This document shows positions 58,094 to 64,000 of a stretch of DNA of 64,000 nt, in pieces. The DNA comes from Novosphingobium sp. Rr 2-17 (GTDB lineage Bacteria; Pseudomonadota; Alphaproteobacteria; Sphingomonadales; Sphingomonadaceae). Where the stretch lies: positions 62,001 to 126,000 of the forward strand of contig NZ_AKFJ01000015.1 of NCBI RefSeq assembly GCF_000272475.1, written 5' to 3'. Within the stretch, counting starts at the first letter, position 1. The number at the start of each line of letters is the position of its first letter. A program made the position numbers and the translations under genes. The notes beneath the pieces were generated by a model, which was not told the origin of the DNA, searched no databases, and was given only the letters and a program-made list of their open reading frames with translations.

Positions 58094-59541
58094 CCGACAC
58101 TGCCTCGCTCACGCTGTTCAACAGTCTGACCCGCCAGATAGAGCCGTTTCAGCCCGTCCATCCAGGCGAGGCGCGCGTCTATACCTGTGGGCCGACGGTC
58201 TACAACTACCCCCATATCGGCAACATGCGGGCCTACGTGTTCGCGGATGTGCTGGGCCGTACGCTGAGCCACAAAGGTTATGCGCTGACCCACGTCATCA
58301 ACATCACCGACGTCGGCCACCTGACGGACGATGCCGATGCGGGCGAGGACAAGATGGAGAAGATGGCGCGCGCTCAGGCGCAGTCCATCTGGGACATCGC
58401 GGAACATTACACCCAGGCCTACTGGGCAGATATCGCGGCGCTCAATATCCGCCCGCCCGCGAAGTGGTCGATCGCGACGCACTACGTGCCGCAGATGATC
58501 GCCTTCGCCGAAAAGATCGCGCCCAATCACTGCTACGAGCTGGAAAGCGGGCTCTACTTCGACGTTTCGACCGTATCCGACTATGGCCGTCTGGCGCGCG
58601 CCGTGACCGAAGACGGCGAAGGGCGCATTGAGGCGGTGGAGGGCAAGCGCAACGCTGCCGACTTCGCGATCTGGCGTAAGACACCGGCGGGTGAGACGCG
58701 GCAGATGGAGTGGGATTCGCCTTGGGGGCGGGGTGCTCCGGGCTGGCATCTCGAATGCTCGGTGATGAGCGGCGACTTATTGGGCTTTCCGTTCGATATT
58801 CATACCGGCGGCATCGACCATCGCGAAATCCATCACCCCAACGAGATTGCCCAGAACCAGGCGTTCTGCTGCACCAACGGCCTCGACGTGCCGACAAATT
58901 CCGGTGCCAAGATATGGATGCACAATAATTTTCTGGTTGAGCGCTCCGGCAAGATGAGCAAGTCGAGCGGCGAGTTTCTGCGCCTGCAATTGCTGATCGA
59001 CAAAGGCTATCACCCGCTGAGCTACCGCATGATGTGCCTGCAAGCCCATTACCGGTCGGAGCTGGAGTTTAGCTGGGAAAACCTGAGCGCGGCTCTCGTT
59101 CGCCTCAAGCGCATGATAATGGCAGCCGACCGTCTTGCCGAGGTCGCGCCCGGTGATGCCAGGTCCCCCAAGCTGGTCCCGATGCTGGATGCCTTCGATG
59201 AAGCCATCGGCGAGGATCTCAACACCGCCGTCGCGCTTACGGCGCTGGAGGATGTGCTGGCGGCCAAAAAGGTCGATCCTGCGGCCAAGCGTGCAGCGGC
59301 AGAGACGATGGACGCGGTGCTGGGGCTCGACTTGTTCGGCACCAACCGGGCCAACCTGCGGATTCGCCCCAAGGCGGCGCAAGTGACCGAAGTGGAAATC
59401 GAAGCCGTGCTGGCGCGTCGCAAGCAGGCACGCGCCGACAAGGATTTCGCGGCTTCCGATGCCTTGCGCGATGAACTCTCAGCGCAGGGCGTCGAGGTGA
59501 TGGATGGCGATCCACTCGGCTGGGAATGGCGGCTGGCATAA
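58090..59541 (+). CDS. cysS: Cysteinyl-tRNA synthetase
   Basis: 483 residues. It charges tRNA-Cys with cysteine. Class I motifs: HIGH as YNYPHIGNMRAYV near residue 40 and KMSKS as SGKMSKSSGEFLRL. The zinc ligands that select cysteine include the Cys in VYTCGPTVYNY and those in HLECSVMS and GGIDHREIHHPNE. The anticodon-binding helical domain is at the end (ARRKQARADKDFAASDALRD). ATG 58090 overlaps the transporter stop. Confidence 0.96.
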   Translation: MTDTASLTLFNSLTRQIEPFQPVHPGEARVYTCGPTVYNYPHIGNMRAYVFADVLGRTLSHKGYALTHVINITDVGHLTDDADAGEDKMEKMARAQAQSIWDIAEHYTQAYWADIAALNIRPPAKWSIATHYVPQMIAFAEKIAPNHCYELESGLYFDVSTVSDYGRLARAVTEDGEGRIEAVEGKRNAADFAIWRKTPAGETRQMEWDSPWGRGAPGWHLECSVMSGDLLGFPFDIHTGGIDHREIHHPNEIAQNQAFCCTNGLDVPTNSGAKIWMHNNFLVERSGKMSKSSGEFLRLQLLIDKGYHPLSYRMMCLQAHYRSELEFSWENLSAALVRLKRMIMAADRLAEVAPGDARSPKLVPMLDAFDEAIGEDLNTAVALTALEDVLAAKKVDPAAKRAAAETMDAVLGLDLFGTNRANLRIRPKAAQVTEVEIEAVLARRKQARADKDFAASDALRDELSAQGVEVMDGDPLGWEWRLA

Positions 59542-59614
59542 GTTTCGGGTGGGTTCATTTTCGGGCGGCTACATCGACGCCTGCTCGAAAAAATGTCGCA
59601 CCTGGAGTCCGTTC

Positions 59615-60553
59615 ATGGTGATTGCTGTTCTCAACGCCTCGTTACGATCGCTGATCGAAAGCAAACTCCCGCCAAGCGTGGAGCCGCTCTGGTTCGAAGA
59701 TCGCGATCATTTGTTCGACCTCGCGCCCCGTGCGCAGATCGCCTGGCTTGATCCGATCGCGCCAGCCGATGCGGCGGTGGCGATTGAGCGCATGAAGGCG
59801 CTCAAGTGGTACAACGCGATGTCTTCGGGTGTGGACTGGTTGCCGCTGGGGCAGCTTCGTCAGCGAGGTGTCATGCTGACCAACGGTGCCGGTATCCACG
59901 CCCAGAGCGTCGCCGAATACGCGATCATGGGCATGCTGACGATGGCAAAGGGCTGGCGCGATGTCGTGCGGGCACAGGACCGGCATGAATGGTTGGCAGA
60001 GCCGCCGGGGCGCCGCGAGCTGCTCGATGCCGAGGTTTTGGTGATCGGCGCTGGCGAGATAGGCCGCCGCATCGCCGAAATCCTGCGCGTGATCGGCGCG
60101 CGGACCACTGTGGCACGGCGTTCGCCCGGTCCCGGCGAACTGGGGTCTGATGAATGGCGCGGGGCGCTAGGGCGCTTCGACTGGGTGGTGGTGATCGTGC
60201 CCTCCACCCCACAGACCAAGAGCATGATCGGCGCGGCGGAGTTCGCAGCGATGAAGCCGGGTGCGATCGTGGTCAACTTCGCGCGCGGGACGGTGATCGA
60301 ACAAGACGCTCTGGTCGCCGCGCTGGACGCCGGCACGCTTGGCGGTGCGTTCCTCGATGTGACCGATCCCGAGCCGCTGCCTGCCGATCATCCCCTGTGG
60401 TCGCGAGAGAACGTCCATATTTCCATGCACCTCGCCGGCCGCGCGCAAGAGGCCCTCTATGCGCGCGGCGCGAAGCGATTTCTGGACAATCTAGATCGAT
60501 ATTTGATGGGAGATGCTTTGGAGCATCAGGTCGATTTGAGTCGCGGTTACTAG
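59615..60553 (+). CDS. D-2-hydroxyacid dehydrogenase, NAD(P)-dependent
   Basis: 312 residues from ATG 59615 (MVIAVLNASLR), with tggag upstream; the in-frame start at 59504 would lie inside cysS. The Rossmann motif is VLVIGAGEIGRRIAE. Catalytic Arg is in VNFARGTVIEQDAL, Glu in VTDPEPLPADHPLW and His in HISMHLAGRAQE. This resembles the glyoxylate/hydroxypyruvate reductase-like group; the substrate is unknown. It is followed directly by the second 96-bp repeat, whose first bases touch its stop codon. Confidence 0.9.
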   Translation: MVIAVLNASLRSLIESKLPPSVEPLWFEDRDHLFDLAPRAQIAWLDPIAPADAAVAIERMKALKWYNAMSSGVDWLPLGQLRQRGVMLTNGAGIHAQSVAEYAIMGMLTMAKGWRDVVRAQDRHEWLAEPPGRRELLDAEVLVIGAGEIGRRIAEILRVIGARTTVARRSPGPGELGSDEWRGALGRFDWVVVIVPSTPQTKSMIGAAEFAAMKPGAIVVNFARGTVIEQDALVAALDAGTLGGAFLDVTDPEPLPADHPLWSRENVHISMHLAGRAQEALYARGAKRFLDNLDRYLMGDALEHQVDLSRGY

Positions 60554-60655
60554 AGCGTTTTCGAAGCAGGTGGAATCACCTGCTGACTCGGAAAACGCGG
60601 CGAAACAAGAGTCTAGAGTAACCGAGCCGATGCAATCGGATCGGAACTTGCTCTA
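60551..60655. repeat. Dispersed 96-bp palindromic repeat, copy 2
   Basis: Positions 60552-60647 align without gaps to 39092-39187 (86 of 96 bases identical by my count). In this copy the ends are complementary: TAGAGC (60551-60556) and GCTCTA (60650-60655). It lies between two convergent genes and may act as their terminator. Confidence 0.85.
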
Positions 60656-60657
60656 GG

Positions 60658-61041
60658 TTACAGATTTTCCAGCAGCAGAAGTTCGACCTCGATCGTCATG
60701 TGCGGATCAGGTCCGTTTACATGCTCGACCGCTAGCACGGCTACGTCGGCCACCAGATACCCGGGAATCGCGAATTCGTGATCGGGCAGGGCGTCGATCA
60801 GCGCTTCTCCGGCACTCATTACCTCGTCTCCGTGGAAGGCGAGCGCGATCGTGTGTCGCGATCCGGAGAACGTCGCGCTGAACCATGGGCGTTCGGCGTG
60901 ACGGAGAAATTCGGCTTGTGGGCCAGCCATTTGTAGCACCTCTGACAAAAGGCGCAGCCACGGACCGCGAGGAATGGGGCGCTCCGGCTGGGCTCGCAAA
61001 GCGGCAAACAAGGAGCGGTCAGGGGCAAGGTCAACGGGCAT
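60658..61041 (-). CDS. Hypothetical protein, co-transcribed with small HTH-like gene
   Basis: 127 residues from ATG 61041 (MPVDLAPDRSLFAAL); ATG 61050 is also in frame. It overlaps the stop of the upstream small gene by 11 bp. The sequence EVLQMAGPQAEFLRHAERPW and FSGSRHTIALAFHGDEVMSA suggests a compact alpha/beta protein without signal or membrane segment. I do not recognise it, but its position after a short DNA-binding-like protein near a LexA-type box suggests a stress role. Confidence 0.65.
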   Translation of the reverse strand: MPVDLAPDRSLFAALRAQPERPIPRGPWLRLLSEVLQMAGPQAEFLRHAERPWFSATFSGSRHTIALAFHGDEVMSAGEALIDALPDHEFAIPGYLVADVAVLAVEHVNGPDPHMTIEVELLLLENL

Positions 61042-61231
61042 GGCGGTCATCTTTCTGGGTTGCGAGGTAGGCGGACATGAAGGTTTCGACCCGGACGACC
61101 ATGGCGTCTCGCGGCATTCGGCCATTGCGCAAATCGGCGACGAGCCTGGGATCGCCGACAGCTAGGCGGCCAAACTTGGTCCAGGCCATGTCGGTAGTGC
61201 GCAGGAAGCGTTCGATCTTACGCAGGAGCAT
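61031..61231 (-). CDS. Small helical, possibly DNA-binding protein
   Basis: 66 residues from ATG 61231 (MLLRKIERFLRTTDMAWTKF), with GAGG 9 bp upstream; ATG 61246 is an alternative. The pattern WTKFGRLAVGDPRLVADLRN followed by GRMPRDAMVVRVETFM resembles a short helix-turn-helix of the XRE kind. It is divergent from the S24 repressor gene and shares its control region. Function not known. Confidence 0.7.
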   Translation of the reverse strand: MLLRKIERFLRTTDMAWTKFGRLAVGDPRLVADLRNGRMPRDAMVVRVETFMSAYLATQKDDRHAR

Positions 61232-61263
61232 TGGGATGAGCCTCATAGGGAATCGGACACTTA

Positions 61264-61278
61264 GTTCCCTATTTGTTC
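61264..61278. promoter_or_regulatory. LexA-type box GTTC-N7-GTTC
   Basis: GTTC at 61264-61267 and again at 61275-61278 with exactly seven bases between. This is the SOS box consensus established for Alphaproteobacteria. It lies 33 bp before the minus-strand small gene and 40 bp before the S24 gene, inside the shared promoter region. Confidence 0.6.
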
Positions 61279-61297
61279 CTCTTGAAATCCTACTTGT

Positions 61298-61313
61298 CTA
61301 GGAAATTTCCTAG
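61298..61313. promoter_or_regulatory. Perfect 16-bp palindrome at the S24 repressor start
   Basis: CTAGGAAATTTCCTAG is fully self-complementary and ends 4 bp before ATG 61318. It is well placed for an operator bound by the S24 repressor itself. Confidence 0.6.
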
Positions 61314-61317
61314 GAGT

Positions 61318-61977
61318 ATGGATTACATTATGGAAAGCCCTGATCCGCGAGAGCGATTGCTTCAGCTTGCCGAGCGGCGCGGTGCAAGCTTGTCGGCGCT
61401 CTCTCGACTCGTTGGCAAGAACCCCAGCTATCTCCAGCAATTTGTTCGCAAAGGAAGCCCACGTAAACTGGAGGAACAGGATCGCGCTACCCTGGCGCGA
61501 TTCTTCGGCGTGGATGAAGAGCAACTGGGAAAATCGAAGGATATTTCCTCGGCTTCTAACGATCCAGCGCCACAAACATGGATCGATGTTCCGAGGCTTA
61601 TGCAGGGCGTATCGGCAGGTCACGGCGCTATGGGCGAAGGCGAACACGCCTTCGATGCCGTCCGCTTTTCCGCGCGATGGCTGCGCTCGATGGGGCTGGA
61701 ACCCCGAATGTTGTCGGCGATCACTGTTCAGGGCGATTCGATGGAGCCTACTTTGCGCGACGGGGACGAGATACTCGTTGATCGCTCTTTAAGGCCACCA
61801 CGTGATGGCATCCATGTTGTCCGCCTTGACGATATCCTGCTGGTCAAGCGCCTCGACATGGGCCGCGCCGGTATGGTCATGCTCGTTAGCGACAATGCTG
61901 CCTATCGCGCGATCGAATGCCGTCTGGACGAGGTTCAGGTGATTGGGCGGGTGGTGTGGAAAGGTGGCCGGATCTAA
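61318..61977 (+). CDS. S24-family repressor (LexA/CI-like)
   Basis: 219 residues from ATG 61318; ATG 61330 is also in frame and has more room for aggag as ribosome-binding site. An N-terminal helix-turn-helix-like part (RGASLSALSRLVGKNPSYLQ then QFVRKGSPRKLEEQD) precedes a peptidase S24 domain. The Ser of the dyad is in VQGDSMEPTLRDGD and the Lys in ILLVKRLDM. SAGHG before the domain is an Ala-Gly site where such repressors may cleave themselves. It likely controls the divergent pair and itself. Confidence 0.88.
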   Translation: MDYIMESPDPRERLLQLAERRGASLSALSRLVGKNPSYLQQFVRKGSPRKLEEQDRATLARFFGVDEEQLGKSKDISSASNDPAPQTWIDVPRLMQGVSAGHGAMGEGEHAFDAVRFSARWLRSMGLEPRMLSAITVQGDSMEPTLRDGDEILVDRSLRPPRDGIHVVRLDDILLVKRLDMGRAGMVMLVSDNAAYRAIECRLDEVQVIGRVVWKGGRI

Positions 61978-62042
61978 CGACGGCTGCGGCGGCGCCTCAA
62001 GCTCGGTTGCAATCGAGCGGCGCTGCAGCCATTTCCGCATGC

Positions 62043-62720
62043 ATGACTGAAGCTTCTCCGCCGATGCGTGTCGGCATCATTCCCGTGACGCCGCTCCAGC
62101 AGAACTGCACCTTACTATGGTGTACGCGCACGATGCGCGGCGCCTTTGTCGATCCCGGCGGCGATTTGCCCAAGCTACGCGAAGCGCTGAAAAAGACCGG
62201 CGTCACGCTGGAAAAGATACTCATCACCCACGGCCACCTCGATCACTGTGGCCAGGCCGGCGTCCTCGCCAAAGAGATGGGCGTGCCGATCGAAGGTCCG
62301 CAGGAGGAAGACCGTTTCTGGATCGCTCAGCTCGACGATGACGGGCCGCGCTGGAACATGGAAGCCCACACGTTCGAGCCCGACCGCTGGCTGGAGGACG
62401 GCGACAAGGTGACCGTCGGCGAACTGGAGCTGGATGTGGTCCACTGTCCAGGCCACACCCCTGGCCACGTTGTGTTTCACCATGCGCCCAGCCGTTTCGC
62501 AATGGTGGGAGACGTACTGTTCCAAGGCTCCATCGGTCGATGGGACTTCCCGCGCGGCAACCTGGAAGATCTGGTCGAATCGATCACCACCAAGCTTTGG
62601 CCGCTGGGCGAGGACGTAACTTTCGTGCCTGGACACGGTGCTACCAGCACGTTCGGGCAGGAGCGCCGCACCAACCCTTACGTTGGTGATGCGGCGCTGG
62701 AGCGCGGCCTGCCGGACTGA
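62043..62720 (+). CDS. MBL-fold hydrolase, glyoxalase II-like
   Basis: 225 residues from ATG 62043; ATG 62064 (MRVGIIPVTPLQQNC) is an alternative. Zinc ligands: THGHLDHCGQ (HxHxDH), HCPGHTPGH and VGDVLFQGSIGRWD, with a final His in FVPGHGATSTFG. This matches the YcbL-like, glyoxalase II-related branch of metallo-beta-lactamase-fold hydrolases, acting on small thioesters. No signal peptide. It converges with the MAPEG gene 7 bp away. Confidence 0.9.
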   Translation: MTEASPPMRVGIIPVTPLQQNCTLLWCTRTMRGAFVDPGGDLPKLREALKKTGVTLEKILITHGHLDHCGQAGVLAKEMGVPIEGPQEEDRFWIAQLDDDGPRWNMEAHTFEPDRWLEDGDKVTVGELELDVVHCPGHTPGHVVFHHAPSRFAMVGDVLFQGSIGRWDFPRGNLEDLVESITTKLWPLGEDVTFVPGHGATSTFGQERRTNPYVGDAALERGLPD

Positions 62721-62727
62721 AGTCTGT

Positions 62728-63120
62728 TTAGAAACGCCCAAGTGCGATCAGCACTGCTACGACTGACAATCCAAGCAACGTCAGCGTGGTTATGGCGAAA
62801 CCGACCGCGCGCAGCGGATTCGGCTTGGCGCTGTCCATGCCGAAGGCGTGAAGAACGCGCGCCAGCATGTAGACCGAGCCTACGATCGCCAGCCAAGTGC
62901 CACCCTTGCCCGTCATTTCAATGACGGCGACGAGGATCAGTGCGAATGGAGTGTTTTCAACGAAGTTAGCCTGCGCGCGCATGCGCTGCATCAGCAAGGT
63001 ATTGCCGCCATCGCCATGCAGGATCTTGGTGCCGAGCCGCAGCTTGGCGGTACGCAAGGCCAGCCAGAAGTTGATGACGGCAGCCGCTGCTGCCAGGCAT
63101 AGTGTCGTCTGCAGAATCAT
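62728..63120 (-). CDS. MAPEG-family membrane protein
   Basis: 130 residues with four membrane helices. The stretch NFWLALRTAKLRLGTKILHG and the motif ANFVENTPFALILVAVIE are the MAPEG signature (glutathione- and eicosanoid-related membrane proteins; bacterial members are often glutathione transferases). ATG 63120 is used; the longer in-frame extension to 63411 runs through the rpmF promoter and gene and was rejected. Confidence 0.9.
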   Translation of the reverse strand: MILQTTLCLAAAAAVINFWLALRTAKLRLGTKILHGDGGNTLLMQRMRAQANFVENTPFALILVAVIEMTGKGGTWLAIVGSVYMLARVLHAFGMDSAKPNPLRAVGFAITTLTLLGLSVVAVLIALGRF

Positions 63121-63171
63121 GGTCGCCCCTCTCATATGAACAGGCGGCTTCATGCGGCAGGGATGAACGGG

Positions 63172-63199
63172 TTGCAACGCGCCAGAAATTCGGTATAGG
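63172..63199 (+). promoter_or_regulatory. Sigma-70-like promoter for rpmF-plsX
   Basis: TTGCAA (63172-63177) and TATAGG (63194-63199) are separated by 16 bases, a good vegetative promoter about 80 bp before rpmF. Activity is inferred. Confidence 0.5.
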
Positions 63200-63280
63200 C
63201 GCGCCTTCGCAAGCCGCCGTGTCCTAACGGTCATTGGCGGTATTTTTGACATAACTGCAGTTCCAGGAACAGGTGCCGAA

Positions 63281-63460
63281 ATGGCTGTCCCTAAAAGAAA
63301 AACCTCCCCGTCGCGTCGGGGTATGCGTCGTAGCCACGATGCGCTCACGGTTGCCGCATTCCACGAATGCTCTAACTGTGGCGAATTGAAGCGCCCGCAT
63401 AACCTGTGCAATGCTTGCGGCCACTACAATGGTCGTGAAATCGTCGCGGTCGAAGCCTAA
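63281..63460 (+). CDS. rpmF: 50S ribosomal protein L32
   Basis: 59 residues translated from ATG 63281: start [20 protein letters not shown], and the zinc-ribbon cysteines in [20 protein letters not shown], here all four Cys present. L32 belongs to the large ribosomal subunit. The order rpmF-plsX is widely conserved and links ribosome with membrane lipid synthesis. aggtg precedes the start. Confidence 0.97.
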   Translation: MAVPKRKTSPSRRGMRRSHDALTVAAFHECSNCGELKRPHNLCNACGHYNGREIVAVEA

Positions 63461-63487
63461 GACCCGACACGTTTTCGGAGAGAGCCG

Positions 63488-64000
63488 ATGAGCTTGCCGC
63501 GTATCGCCATCGATGCGATGGGCGGCGACGAAGGCGTGCGCGTCATGATCGAGGGCGCCGCACTTGCGCGTCGTCGGCATGATCGCTTCAAATTCCTGCT
63601 GGTAGGTGACGAGCCGCAGATCAAAGCTGCGCTTGAAAGCCATCCAAATCTGCAGGCTAGCTCCGAAATCCTGCACACCGACGGTGTCATTACCGGCGAG
63701 GAAAAGCCTAGCCAGGCCTTGCGCCGTGCCAAGGGCACGTCGATGGGCCGGGCGATAGAGGCGGTGAAGCTGGGTCATGCCGGGGCTGCCGTAAGCGCTG
63801 GTAACACCGGCGCCTTGATGGCCATCGCCAAGATTTCTCTGCGAACTATGCCGGGAATCGATCGCCCTGCGCTTGCGGCCTTGTTGCCGACGCTGGGCGA
63901 TAACGACGTGGTCATGCTGGACCTTGGCGCCAACACCGAATGCGACAGCCGCAACCTGGTGCAATTCGCGATCATGGGCGCCGCTTATGCGCGCGTTGCC
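63488..64000 (+). CDS. plsX: Phosphate acyltransferase PlsX, cut by right edge
   Basis: 171 residues visible from ATG 63488; the rest lies outside the window. The start [20 protein letters not shown] and later [14 protein letters not shown] and [20 protein letters not shown] identify PlsX. It makes acyl-phosphate from acyl-ACP for phospholipid synthesis at the inner membrane. It is 27 bp after rpmF with ggagag as ribosome-binding site. Confidence 0.97.
   Translation, partial: MSLPRIAIDAMGGDEGVRVMIEGAALARRRHDRFKFLLVGDEPQIKAALESHPNLQASSEILHTDGVITGEEKPSQALRRAKGTSMGRAIEAVKLGHAGAAVSAGNTGALMAIAKISLRTMPGIDRPALAALLPTLGDNDVVMLDLGANTECDSRNLVQFAIMGAAYARVA

Overview
The window is a GC-rich chromosomal segment of an alphaproteobacterium, most likely a sphingomonad (Novosphingobium/Sphingobium type). 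The supporting signs are UPF0262 next to dnaB, the order serC-serA-hisZ-purA, DUF1674 beside rsmB, the 41-residue L36, a PEP-CTERM protein, a FecI/FecR/TonB-receptor triad and frequent ATGA overlaps. This assignment is an inference from gene content, not from a search.

Region 1-22 kb is mostly housekeeping. It holds the 5' part of dnaB (cut by the left edge), UPF0262, a GH25 lysozyme-like gene with cdd, an M14 carboxypeptidase with two DUF4136 proteins, rpmJ and a HAD phosphatase. The Anbu operon follows (circularly permuted ATP-grasp, alpha-E, transglutaminase, Anbu peptidase; 6825-10917). Then come DUF2490, a PBP1A, an extensin-like lipoprotein, serC, serA, an EF-hand protein, hisZ, purA and an L,D-transpeptidase. 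Two related 87-bp inverted-repeat elements flank the extensin-serC segment.

Region 22-36 kb carries a DUF4173 / response regulator / histidine kinase operon on the minus strand and a five-gene MarR-FUSC-DUF1656-HlyD-NodT efflux operon with overlapping genes. After these come DUF1674 and rsmB, a choice-of-anchor A PEP-CTERM protein, msrA, aguB, folK and tRNA-Lys.

Region 36.2-47.3 kb looks accessory. Next to tRNA-Lys lie a frameshifted excisionase-like remnant and a small gene broken at an 8-G tract. A protein joining a CdiI-like immunity domain to a four-helix membrane domain follows, then two further small membrane proteins and a dispersed 96-bp repeat. A two-gene SPFH (flotillin-like) unit, an IS5 remnant, a GT22-like glycosyltransferase with a small-repeat partner, an IS3 remnant, a ParD-like/zeta toxin pair and an exported endonuclease/phosphatase complete it.

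Region 47.5-64 kb returns to core genes: an ECF sigma factor/FecR/TonB receptor signalling triad, priA, DUF4197, a transaldolase-family gene, the cobT-EamA-cysS overlap chain and a D-2-hydroxyacid dehydrogenase. A divergent S24 repressor locus follows, with an alphaproteobacterial LexA-type box and a perfect 16-bp palindrome. The window ends with an MBL hydrolase, MAPEG, rpmF and the start of plsX (cut by the right edge).
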